Part shown: positions 32,297-44,100 of the stretch, in pieces
Position numbering within the stretch: the stretch's first letter is position 1
Layout: every line of letters begins with the position of its first letter
Source of the DNA: Marthasterias glacialis
Lineage: Eukaryota; Echinodermata; Asteroidea; Forcipulatida; Asteriidae
Length of the DNA stretch: 64,000 nt
Reading direction: 5' to 3'
NCBI GenBank assembly: GCA_911728455.2
Contig: OU452231.1
Span: 13,168,338 to 13,232,337, forward strand
The notes under the pieces: generated by a model
The model's input: only the letters and a program-made list of their open reading frames with translations
What the model was told of the DNA's origin: nothing
The model's database searches: none
Position numbers and translations under genes: made by a program

Positions 32297-34797
32297 GCTT
32301 TTCAGCTCTGAAAAAATGATATGTCAATTCTTATCTGTAAAGCTCTGATACCAAGTAAAATTAAACCATAGAGGGTGAGAGAAATTGAACACACCTAAAA
32401 AGGAGTAAATGATAAAAATATCCAATGAAACGTCAAGTACTTCAAGAACTAAGAACTATTCTTCAAAATGTTATCCAACACTGATGATTAAGCAGAAAAA
32501 TGCATACCCCAGCTTCCCATTGCATTAAGCCTCAACCCAAACAGCTACTGGTGATAAGAGTATTCAGAATTCAAGAACTTACTTTAGATGTATCTGGAAA
32601 CACAAGGTTGTCAGATGAAAACAATGTTGGATGAAGAACGCTTAGTTCAATCACTTGAAGCTAACACAGACAGATTGTTGGTTTAGAAACAACGCCAGCA
32701 CAATGAAGCAATTTCACTTGAAGTGTAGAGTTGCAAACAGTAGTTGGTAAACATGTTCATAGCACAAGTTTTGAAGCACCTTTTACACACCTTCTTTGGC
32801 AAAGTACATACTATTGCACAGTGAGGGAGTTTCCCCCAAAATACATTACCAAAATTAATCTGAATCACTCCATTGATTGTGTATTATACATGTACAATTA
32901 AAGGTTACAACATACTGCTGGGTTTTAAAAGAGTAAGTTCAGTCACCAAGTTTTCAAGCAACACAGCAGCCAACCAACCTGTGAAATGTCCATCACAGCA
33001 CATTGTTTGAAGCTATAAGGATGGCAAAAAACAGTCATGCATACAGTTTTACGATTTTTAGGGAGTGCTTCAGTTGGTAGAGCGCCGTTTTGGTAATAGT
33101 TTTTTTTGTTTAACCCAAAATTGCATACAGTTTTCGTGTACAGTGTATGTTGTACACACATTAATTTTGTATGAGCAATGTGCATTCTATGATATTGAGA
33201 CTTGTACAATGTAATGATCGTGCCCAATGGGGGCATTTCCCCATGGGAGAAATTTTAGTCAAACCAAAGGCAGTGATTAAGTTGTCCAAAAACATATCAA
33301 TCAACCAACCTTTGAAAATGACCGTCAAATTTTGAAAGTGGTAAAAAGGTTTTCAAGAAACTAAAAAAGTTGTAGTTGTCAGTTTTCTTGGGACTTTTAG
33401 CACATATGTATGCACAGACTGGTTGCTGAAAGCAGGGCATTTGAAATTAGGGGACAATTTTCATAGAAGTAACTTATGTTGCTCTTTGCAGTGTTATTTT
33501 GTTACAGCACTGTATATCCCCAAGAATTGCATTAAGACCATTTTTTCGAAGAGCTACTATTATATTAAAACACTGCATATAGTTCACTCTATTCACTTGT
33601 TATCACAAGAAGAAGAGAGAATCGACACTTGACTTTAAAAAGATGCTTTGTAAAGAAAACTTGTTTTAACAGATTCCAAAACTAAATGTCAAGTACAGTA
33701 TTTTGATTTGCACAGAAAGTAACTTCGTTGAGCTTTACTTTCTGCTTACAGACAATATACTAGTCATTTTAATCATACTCCTAAACCTTGTCCGAGGATT
33801 GCCCAAAACAGCACTCCTTAAAATTTAGAGTGGATTTAAAAAGAAATTGAGGAATTAGTTTTTATTCACAGCATGAAAAGTCAGGTTTTATAAAATCTTG
33901 TATTAATTTCACGTTTTAGACTAATGTGTGAAGTTTGGTTCCGAGGAGTGCAAAGAGATCTCCTCAATAATCAAAGGACAACAGTTTATAGCTCTCCCTG
34001 TAATTCTGAAAATGATGGACTGCAGACGTGACCGTTGGCCATGGTCTTTACAACTATCAAGAAGTGAATCGATTCACGTATAAAAGTATAGACTTGTCCA
34101 CCTGCGCACCCATATCTTTGGAGGCTACTGGGAAATTCTGTCTCAGCTACTGTGGGGTGGGGCTTGGTGCGCCACTGGTGAAGATAAACTTACAAACAAT
34201 CAAAAACACAGCACATGTTTTTACTACAAGAGTGGATTCCCTATGCATAACTATTGGTTACAATGTACTTCTGGCCTCTTTTTAAGGACCAAAACACTGA
34301 AAGGCATCGCCCCTGTAGACATGAAGTAGTTTTGCTGATTACAAAGCTGCCATTTGCAGGTACTTCAAAAGCTTCCAGAGCTAGTTCCAACCATTTGATC
34401 AAACAGAAACGCAATTATTCTCGGTATGGATCAACGGACTTAGTGGTCACAATTCATACCCCTCGGGCCATGACACCTCTATGCAGGAACTTTTTTATTT
34501 ACTTAAGAATCCGAACGTTGATCGATAAGTTTGGGCTCCTTTGTTTCAATGTTCCTCTTTAGTGCAAACTCAAGTGACTCTCTGAGAAAAATAAGGGAGG
34601 CACTCGTCAAGAGTAAACACGGTCCGATAACTTTCTCTAGGTGTAGCTTCTCAGTCCGGTATTCTGGAATTCTATCTACTGATGAGTCCGGTACGAATGA
34701 AGAGCTGGGGCAGCCAGTGTCTCGTTGAGGCGTGATCGGTCACCTTCATCATTTCAAACATTATCTCCGTTGTTGATAAACAATCTATTTTGACGGT
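32297..34797. other. Intergenic, divergent gene spacer
   Basis: This lies between the - strand MYND gene and the + strand 82-residue gene. It has a tRNA-like A-box scrap (CAGTTGGTAGAGCGCC) at 33072 and several weak open frames on both strands without splice support. The right part (about 34000-34797) probably holds the promoter and 5' UTR of the small gene, but no TATA or CCAAT box stands out. Confidence 0.45.
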
Positions 34798-34878
34798 ATG
34801 GTCAAGTCTGGGACTGAGCGAGATGTTGATGCAGATGCTGCGACTGTTAATCTCAACTACTTTGCAACCGCGAAGAAG
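34798..34878 (+). CDS. 82-residue gene, exon 1
   Basis: Twenty-seven codons, from MVKSGTERDV to YFATAKK, ending on a phase 0 donor AAG/GTAGGT. Confidence 0.65.
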
Positions 34879-36574
34879 GTAGGTTTAGTCAAATGGCACG
34901 GGACTTTTATGATGGAAAATAACATTACACAAGAGTCGAGGTGTAGATTTTATGAATAAAAAAGATGGATCCTGTATAGCTTGAAATGGGGATGTTTTAT
35001 ACCACTTACTGACGTTATATTGGACATTAAGACTTAAATTTTAAAAATAATAGTTCTAGCCTTAAAGGGAAATTACATCATTGGTATTTGGAATAATAAG
35101 TTTATTTCAATCCATAGTAAATGTAGATATATACCATAAAACTAATCTGTGTGAAAATTTTATTTGAGATATTGGCAAAAATCTATATAGAGCAGTTGTT
35201 TCCACGCAGATGAAGAATCTGTATTGAAACGAAACCTATTTTTTTTCTGCAAACGATGGTCGGCTCACCATCGGTTCAAAATGAAACAAAATTGCATAAT
35301 ACAGGATTGGTAAAGTTGATAGTGCAGTGTTCTTACTTTGGTGATTTAATGTATACATGAAAAAAAGACAAAATGTGAAAATTACGGCTCAATCCTTCGT
35401 CCGAGACAAAATGTGAAAATTACGGCTCAATCCTTCGTCCGAGTCAGGAGAAAATAGTGAAAGACCGTGCGTGCACATTGATCTTAATTTCGATTGTTAC
35501 AGCCGAAATTAAAATCGGGGTCTTCAAATTCTATTTTCTCGATTTTGACAGTATTTCAAACAGAAATATTTCTATGGAAGATTGGTAGACCTACTGGTAT
35601 GAACTTCATAATCAGTAAGCTTTCAGATTGATACTAATAATAATAATGAACAAAAATAATAAATGATAAATACCACCTTTAAAAAATACAACACCCGGCG
35701 AAACGATTTGACTGGATAATTGTGAACAATGTACTGTCAGCCAAGCAAAATATTTTTTGGTTAAATTTTGATTCCTTTTTTTCTTGTCTGCAATTTTCCT
35801 TAACAACTCCTGATAATCTTTGGATGAAAATGCCGTAATCGTTTTCAGGATTTATAAAACAAAACAAAAATGTTTCCTTGTCATTGACATTTTCAGCACA
35901 AGACAATACCGTTGTACGATTGGATTTATCACCAAGGAGAGCGTGACTATAATGCTAAGATGCACCGTGATGACCGAAGAAGCATTATTTCGCTCAACAC
36001 TGCAGATGAGGTATAGCATCGTATAATTGTTGATACACGGTCATTGGCGTGTGGGGACTCTCTGGTTGAAGAGGACCAAATTTGACACAGATAAAAACAT
36101 AAAAACCAATTTTTAATAGAAAGTATTTTTATTTGTCTTGCTTTGTCCGAATTTTACCCACTGTTTTGCCCGAATTTGGGGGCAACTAAAATAAATACGA
36201 TTTAAAAAAAAAAGAGAGAAAAGTGATACACCCTAATTCATCCCAACAAAATAATATTATAATTTTGAGGATTTCCTTTTCGAAACTACCATTAAATTTA
36301 AGGATGAATCGGCCTCCGTATTCAGTTGTTATTAGTATTTCACTGAGCCTACTGACACTAAAAGTAACTGTCTTTAAAATATAATTAATTCTCTTTATTT
36401 ATACAGGAACAGAGTCGCACGGTGCCGGTACTCTCCTCAACCATGATAGGAAAATGTAAAGGTCACATGGTGGACAGCTTGGATCAGAAAAACGCGCGAA
36501 GTTCAACAACCCAACGGGAGTTCTACTCTAGAAAAGGACCTCCAGTACCGTTTGGTTGCAGTATCACGCACTGA
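34798..36574 (+). CDS. Two-exon gene for an 82-residue protein of unknown family
   Basis: Exon 1 is 34798-34878 and exon 2 is 36407-36574, joined in phase 0 across a ~1.5-kb GT-AG intron (AAGAAG/GTAGGT and TTATACAG/GAA). The product starts MVKSGTERDVDADAATVNLN and ends PVPFGCSITH. It is polar and basic, with no signal peptide, membrane segment or coiled coil. The C-terminal half contains SSTTQREFYSRKGPP, and T-T-x-x-x-F-Y elements of this sort occur in some short axonemal microtubule-associated proteins. That resemblance is weak. I do not recognise the gene. A polyadenylation signal AATAAA lies at about 36711. Confidence 0.65.
35305..35632 (+). repeat. Dispersed repeat, copy 2 of 2, with internal duplication
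   Basis: It is homologous to 6953-7270. A block of about 37 bases containing AAATGTGAAAATTACGGCTC is duplicated head to tail at about 35369-35443. It lies within the intron of the 82-residue gene. Confidence 0.65.
36407..36574 (+). CDS. 82-residue gene, exon 2
   Basis: Fifty-five codons plus stop, EQSRTVPVLSSTMIGKCKGH to FGCSITH. The acceptor TTTATTTATACAG has a good pyrimidine tract. TGA is at 36572-36574. Confidence 0.68.
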   Translation, partial: EQSRTVPVLSSTMIGKCKGHMVDSLDQKNARSSTTQREFYSRKGPPVPFGCSITH

Positions 36575-36654
36575 ACGGTTCTTACACGGCTTATATTATT
36601 CCGAAGTTAATACAATCTTTAGGTTTAAAAAGTGATATCATTGATGGAACAATT

Positions 36655-36929
36655 GGAGACTTTTGAGACGTTAGCGGGCGCCCCATAAGCGAACCTTTTC
36701 TATTATGAGACCAATAAAGAGGTTTCACGTGACGTCACCCGAGACCTTTTTCTAATGCTGCGTGCACAACAGGCGCTGGAAATCATTCAGCAGACGACGC
36801 GCCAGCCATTGAGTTTGTACATGGCATTACCAAACATGGCTGCGAAACGAACTTTTCCCGGGGTCATGCAACCTCTCTTATAAAAAAGGACCGCCTACTG
36901 GGGCGTCCGCTAACATTTAAAAAGTCTCC
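36655..36929. repeat. 275-bp MITE with GGAGACTTTT ends carrying CRE and E-box
   Basis: The left end GGAGACTTTTGAGACGTTAG plus CGGGCGCCCCA pairs with the right end TGGGGCGTCCGCTAACATTT plus AAAAAGTCTCC. The core contains overlapping CACGTG (36726-36731) and TGACGTCA (36730-36737). The outer GGGAGACTTTT is also at the ends of the CTCF-like MITEs at 18841 and 23382. Confidence 0.7.
36711..36716 (+). terminator. AATAAA polyadenylation signal, probable
   Basis: It lies 137 bases after the stop codon of the 82-residue gene. It is inside the MITE, so if used, the transposon supplies the 3' end. This is inferred from position only. Confidence 0.35.
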
Positions 36930-38198
36930 CACTTGGCTTCTTAATTATGTTTTCATTTTCTTATTCAGTTTTGTGACACACTCACTCTTTGATTGGAGAC
37001 AAAAGTTAAGACAGAAACGATCAAAAAATGAAATTCTGATGCCATTTCGAACGTGTAATCACACAACTTATTAAAATATGTATCATTATTTTACATCAAG
37101 AGCCGAAAAGTCCGTTGTGTTTCTACAAAGTTTTAGTGAAAAACATTTGTGGCTTGAATGCAGTATCAAGCTTTCAAACTCAACCACGGTGATGCACGTA
37201 CTGAAAAAATATGAATATAATAAATGAATAATATCGCCACACACGTCCAATTTCCAACATTTCGTTAGGATTTGGTACCGTAGTATTTCATATAATTTCT
37301 GACACTAATTGATGACTTTGGTGTATGTAACGCATTTATAACTAGGAATTATAGCCTACAAGAATTTTGAAAATACATTTTGATACGGTTGTTAACAGAA
37401 ATTGCTACTCCGTTTTGTAGCTTGTACAACATATTGGTTATTAATTTGCTTTCTGAAATGGCCTAAACAAATTAATAATCCTTCTCGAAAAAAATGACTG
37501 AAAGTGCAATACTTTGTCATTTAACCCCCCCCCCCTTTGCCTCAGCCGCCGGGCTCGAGAAACACTCCAGATTAGGCGTACCCCACGTTCTGCAGCTTAG
37601 AACTCTCACTTTGACTTCAGATATTTAACAAGAGGAGGTTTGGACTTGACAAAGTAATAATTACAAAGAACGTCTGTAAGTTATGCCGAGTCCGAATCAA
37701 GCGACTTCTGCGGACAACGTTGAAGAATAGGACTATCCGGCGCTCTGGCCACAGCCACTGCCGAAGCCATTAATTTGGACACGCCCTTTATGGACACGCC
37801 TAATTTTGTGTTTTGAGTAGTCTGGTTTCCCGGCCCCTCGCCCCCTTCGTGTGTTCGTTTCTTATTCGTGAGATATCCCTCCGCCTTCTAGAATTATCAT
37901 TATTTGAAGAGTTTTTGTTTCTATCTCAGTACACGGATGTAAACAATTACAAGTCAAATCAATAGGAACAATTTCATGTTAAATATGTTTTTAATAAAAT
38001 AATAGTAAACAATAATAGTAAAAAATAAATAAAAATGTTTAAACAACAAAATTGAGGGACTTGATGGTGCACGGTGTATGTGTTTAGTATTGAGGTGGAA
38101 CTGCGGTCAATTAAAAAATATGGCACCTCTCCTCGTGGAGCGGTTTTCTAAGCTTATACGACGGGAAAACGTTCGAAAATTGCATTATTTTGAGCAAT
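36930..38198. other. Intergenic, no gene seen
   Basis: AT-rich with a C homopolymer at about 37526-37538. Two copies of a GGACACGCC motif lie at about 37777-37800. No exon-like segment was supported. Confidence 0.45.
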
Positions 38199-41100
38199 AT
38201 GGACACGTTGGCTTATTCTACAAGAATTGAAGATCATTTTGGTAAGTTTATGGTGATTAAGAACAATAATAATTGATGAAATAGTGTAGTTTTTTATGTG
38301 AAGGTTTGTATTCAGAGAGTCCTCGTTGAACATAACACTACAGAAAGAGGGCGGGTCCAGTAAAGGGTTGTTCTTTCATTGCTTCATGCTTGGAACGATA
38401 ACCCTCGCAGTTTATAGTCCCCAAACGTTTATGAAGTTTTTAATCTTTTTTATTATATAAATTTGCATGATGTGAATATTTCTAACCTTATGAATGCCCA
38501 CATGCATTACACATGAGCCACGTGAAGGGAACACTATGGATGATTCCATTATTAGTATCGGTCCTGGGTATGTTCAACTGAAGACACACATCGTAATCAC
38601 CCCCATCCCCGAAGCTACAGTTTTGAATGCCATGTCAACTTCCCTCCTAAACATCATCTCAGTTTACCTATTTGGGAAATAGAAGGGTCCCATTGACTTC
38701 TCCGCTGGGCATGAACGATGACCGACTCAAATTATTGGAGTTACTCGTGCGCACACGGGCAAATGAACAAAAAATGGCGTTTATTTTCATGTCACTGCAA
38801 GGGCAAGGCGAAGCCTTGAGGATTTTTTTCACGTTTTCAACCCTTTAGAATTGTTCAAACTTCCTGTTCCTTGCTGGATATATTCTTCAACCCTTCTAGA
38901 TAGGTAAGGATCAAAATTTAATTAAATTCCTTGGATATAAAGTGACAGCCGGATACGGCATTTTAGCCAAATTGGTCAGTTACAATTTGTTTACAATTTA
39001 CAAAAAGTGGACACTTCTTTGCACTGTTTGTTGCTTATTTATAACTAGCTCTGCAGAACCCTTTTTACACCGTTGCACTTTGACAGGGTTTTGAATACAA
39101 AGGTGTCAAAACCGTATACTGAGTGGGCTCCATCAAATGTCCATAGCAACTTTGGCTCTTTTTCACAAATGTACATGTTTCTGTGGCAAAATGCCCTCTC
39201 TTCACCTTTTTTTTAAGACATGTTAGACTCTTATCTTACCTTAAACTGCTCACGGCAAAATTGTCGTATTCCTGCGCCCTGTGCGGCGGAGTTTGCACAG
39301 TACTCAACAGATGCAGATGCAGATGCCACTTTATCTCCCTTAATTATATCCTTACCTGTCCAAAAATGTTAACAGAATGTAGACACAGAGGAACAGGCAC
39401 TTTGAATGATTACAAAATGTCGCAATTATGAAAAATAGCCATTTTCACCTACAGGCTTCTCAAGATATCAAAGATGAAATAACAGGCATTGAGTTGTACT
39501 CGTGATCATTTTCTGTCCCCCAAATTGGTACCAATTGTTAATACAACCTTTTTGCACAGACAAATATGTGTGGTTTAGATTGGTTGAAAGGTCGTATCTT
39601 GAAGATTCGACTTTGTTGCACAAACCTGTACTTAAGTGGAATGACGTCATAATTCTTTAGTGCAACAGCGTCATTTATGTGTAAGATACAACCTTGTCCA
39701 AACAGTCCCTATTCCATCAAACTCTAACAGCAGGTTTTGTTGGACTGTGTTGGACTGGGTACTGCATGAGTAAACTGATCGTGCTTTACATGGGTTCAGG
39801 CATACCACCATAATCAGAGTACCACAGTTTGGGTGTTGAGTTACAATATGGTGTTGGAATTTGTTAGAGTGGGGAAGGATCCTAGTAAATCACTGTGGGG
39901 AGTAAGGGTTAAGAAACTATGGCATCATTTATTGTTAAACTTCCTGCATCTTTTTAATACATTTTTAATCATACAAAATTAAAGCACCTGTTTTAACTCA
40001 ATTTCACAAAAAATGTGACATACGACCTTTTGCATTGATGCAACGATTATGTAGAATTTTAAAGGAAAAATATGGGGTTGAAAAGGAGGAAAGCATGTCA
40101 TGGAAAATGCTTTTTGGTGAAAGGAAAACTCAGTTTGCTTTTTGTGAAATCTTGGGTTTAATGCAAGCCCTCTCTTGGCCTCAAAACTTTAGGGGTAGCG
40201 TGCAATATTTTGATATTCATGTAGGTCTGCGGAATCGGTCGGTACCGAACTTGAAAGAATTCTGTTGATATTCCAAATTGTTTTATTTTTTCTGATGAGA
40301 AATATGAGGTTTTTTATGCAAACTTACTTCGAAAATCTTTCTAATCTAAATACATATACAAAATATATGTTTTCTAAAAGCTCATACCTTTGTCCAGCGT
40401 GGTACATACATGTATCTCTGTTTCTTGTTAGCCAACTGCACCTAGCTGCACATTTTGTACTTTGTTTACGTGGGGTCATTTGTTTGACAATTAATTGAGA
40501 AGTTTTTCTTAGTTTTGTGGTCATATTTGGCTATTATTAAATACCACTCAAAATTGAATGATGTTTAATATTATCAATTAGTATTTGTGTAATTAGTTTT
40601 TTTAATTTAATATTGGCTGCTCATTAATTGTACCTTCCCCCTCTAAAAGGACAGTTAACATTCATAAAGAGAACATTTTCTTGTGCTAATTAGGCACATT
40701 AAAAAAATTGTGACAATTAATTTTTGTATAGATAATTTTGAACAAATAAAAAAAGCATTGTTACTGTCATGAAAGACAACAAAATTGGAAACTGACAGAC
40801 AAAAACGCAGTAAAAAAACACACATTTAAAATAGAATAACTTCGCCATTTTTTAGGATAAAAAATGGTTTTACTACCATTGGATTTCTTCAATATTATCA
40901 GTTAGTATTTTGTGTAATTAGTTGTTTTAATTTAATATTGGCTGCTCAGTAATTGTACCTTCCCCCCTCTAAATGGACAATTAACATTTATAAAGTGAAA
41001 AGTTTCTTATGCTAATTTGGCACATGTACTTATGTTTAAAACGTTTGTGACAATTCTTTTAACATAAAACTACACGTTAATTTTTGTATACATAATGTAA

Positions 41101-44100
41101 GCCATAAATTTCACTGATTTAATTGTCATGCTTGTGGTCAAGAACACAATTGACCACATAAACAATGTCCAAATAAACAGGTGGCATGGTCAAGTCAGGA
41201 AACTGACCTCATATACAATTTCCCAGTAATTTCCAAGTAGACCAATTGCCCAAAATATTTTAATGACCACTCTTTCCGGATCTCCCCAAATGTCATTAGT
41301 AAATGTCCATTGCCACCCTAGACAATGACCCCCATTTATTTAATATAAGTCATCAATACTTTATACATGTCATGATGTAGGTTTCACAATATATATTCTA
41401 ACAATCCTGTAGTTTTAATCAGTTTCCCTGTTCTGCACTCTACAAGTCAGACCTCTGGTTAGCCCAGTGTACTTGTACACTGTGGCCCGATCCAGTTTTT
41501 ATTTATTTATTTATTTATATCTTTCTGGTAATGAAACCAAGGGACCCTCAAAAGTTACTAGCACTGTGACCTGTAGGCCTGAAGATACCTGTGTAGAGAA
41601 GATGTTGAAGAAATGTCAGTTTTACATGTGGGAGGTAAACCCCGAATAGGGAAAACCCACGCAATCAGGTAGGGACTGAAAACCCAATCCACATGCAAGA
41701 ATCCAGTCCGGGATTCGAACCAGGGTCCACAGAGGTGAAAGGCAGGGAAAGAAACCACTGAGCCAACCTGAATGCCAGTTCTTCTTCCCTGTTCCTATCT
41801 CTCACTCTGCAGTCATCTGTACTTTGTAAAGCTCAAATAAATATTCAATTTGTGAAGCCCAAAGTACTCGTCTCTACATTGCTTTATTATCTACATTTTG
41901 GCCCCTGTGACACAGCAATATTATGTGTTACAATAACTTCAAACAAATCAAAAAAGCATTGTTCATGATTTTGATACTTGGTATTAATTCAAATTGCATA
42001 ACATGTTCATCTCTTCATACATTCTGTTTTATGCAGTTATAATGAATCCTTAAAAAAGTGTGGGTCAGATACGGTATTTTTGCTCGAAACACATACTACG
42101 TGTTTCTTTATTTAAAAACGGATCACACCGAGGTTGCAAATGAAACGAATTATAGGCGAGGCCTACTTTTGTTTGTAGTTTTTCCTTATACACATAACTC
42201 TCTAAAGAATTTTGTCTTTCCTTCCATTGACTTTTAAGATCTCAGTTGCCTTCGTACTTGACATACCTGGCACATTTATCCGTCAACAGTTTACAATAAA
42301 GCAAACAAAACTAATTCTTTTGCAACTACTTTTAGGTTCAACTACTTGTTGCTACACTTGCCTGGACTAAAGGTACCTCCTGCATGCATACCCATATCCA
42401 CTACGTATAGCAGAGAATCAGCTAATGGCAGTGACTTGTATGTCTGTGGTTTCTGTGGATTGGACACAATCACCACGTGCCACAGCAACTGAGGTTCAAA
42501 CTGGCAGCCCCGAAGTAGACGACCCAGCGGTCTTTGGTAAGTTTTCAGTATATTTTTCTATTCTGGAAAATGTTTTACTTGATGTCTTAAGTGGTCTAGA
42601 TTTATTTCTAACACAAATGAGATTAGATCTGTGTCTTTTTATTGTACCATAGCCTTTCGCAAACATCCTCGTAACCTTGCGAACAGGGTCTGTCTGGAGG
42701 AGAGTTTACAATCATCACAACTACTGTATCTAGGTGCATGTACAAATACAGGTGGATTTTTATTAATGTAGTTATCCAGGCCTCGATTTTATCCGCAGCC
42801 ACTGCGACCTTATGCCGTGATGCCCCGCCGAGTTGTTTGCAATGCCCCAACAAAACAAATCACGTCACGGTCAACTTGGCCAGTATGCACATTGATAGTT
42901 GAGAAAGTTCTAGAAATTGGGTCAGCATGCGCACCCATGCGATTGTTGCTGGTCTTGTAGATGTCTTTGATTGGTCAACTTCGCTATCACTTTTAATGCA
43001 TCTATCATAGCAGTAACTTTGTAATGGGAGTGCCTGAAATTTGCATTGGGTAGCAGCGCCGTAACTAGGGTAAAATTTTAGGGGGGCACTTTTGGCCAAT
43101 TAAAACTATAGTTTCCGTTAGCATTTTTCCTAAACAAGCCCCTTTTCAGCGCTCTTTTGACGTGTTCAGGTAAAACAAAATACCTTCTGCGTGTAAACAA
43201 TAAAAAATAGTTTTAATCTCAAAAGTCCAGATTTCAAATGGGGGGGGCGGTGGTACGGACATCTCCCCCCCCCCCCACCCGGTTCCCCCTTAGTTACACC
43301 ACTGTTGGGTAGCCAGCCTAAAAGTTTACAGATGGCTACATTTTATAACCAATCAACGCTATGTCATTCATAAGGCTTTCATATAGTCTAGCTAGGCAGG
43401 TTTTTTTTAGTGCTTGACATGTTGAGATGCATCGGCATGCAGACACTATGAAAATTTAATTTGCACTTGCGTGCTGCGTTAAAAAACATCCCACAAGTTA
43501 ATTTTATTTATTTATTCTGACTTATTAAAAAAAAGATTTATTTGATTTGTTTGTTGTCAACTGAAACTATTTTCAACTGTAAAATTACATTAACAAGTAA
43601 AGACGTAATTAATCACAATGAGATGCGTCGGCATGCAGACACTAATAATTTAATTTGCATCATTCACATAAGATTTTTGGTCTTCAAAATTATAATGACA
43701 GTTAACAAACCATTGCAAAAAGCTCATAATTTGTTCTTCAAAAACTTTTAAGTGTCTTCAAGATTATAATGACAGTTAACAAACCATTGCAAAAAGCTCA
43801 TAATGATCTTCCGAAGTAGTAATCCATGCATCATTCTCATAATGATCTTCCGAAGTAGTAATCCATGCATCATTCTCATAATGATCTTCTGAAGTAGTAA
43901 TCCATGCATCATTCTCATAATGATCTTCTGAAGTAGTAATCCATGCATCATTTACATAATGATCTTCCGAAGTAGTAATCCATGCATCATTCTCATAATG
44001 ATCTTCCGAAGTAGTAATCCATGCATCATTCACATAAGATTTAGTTAAATTTTTGGTCTTCAAATACTTTTTAGTGTCTTCAAGATTATAATGACAGTTA

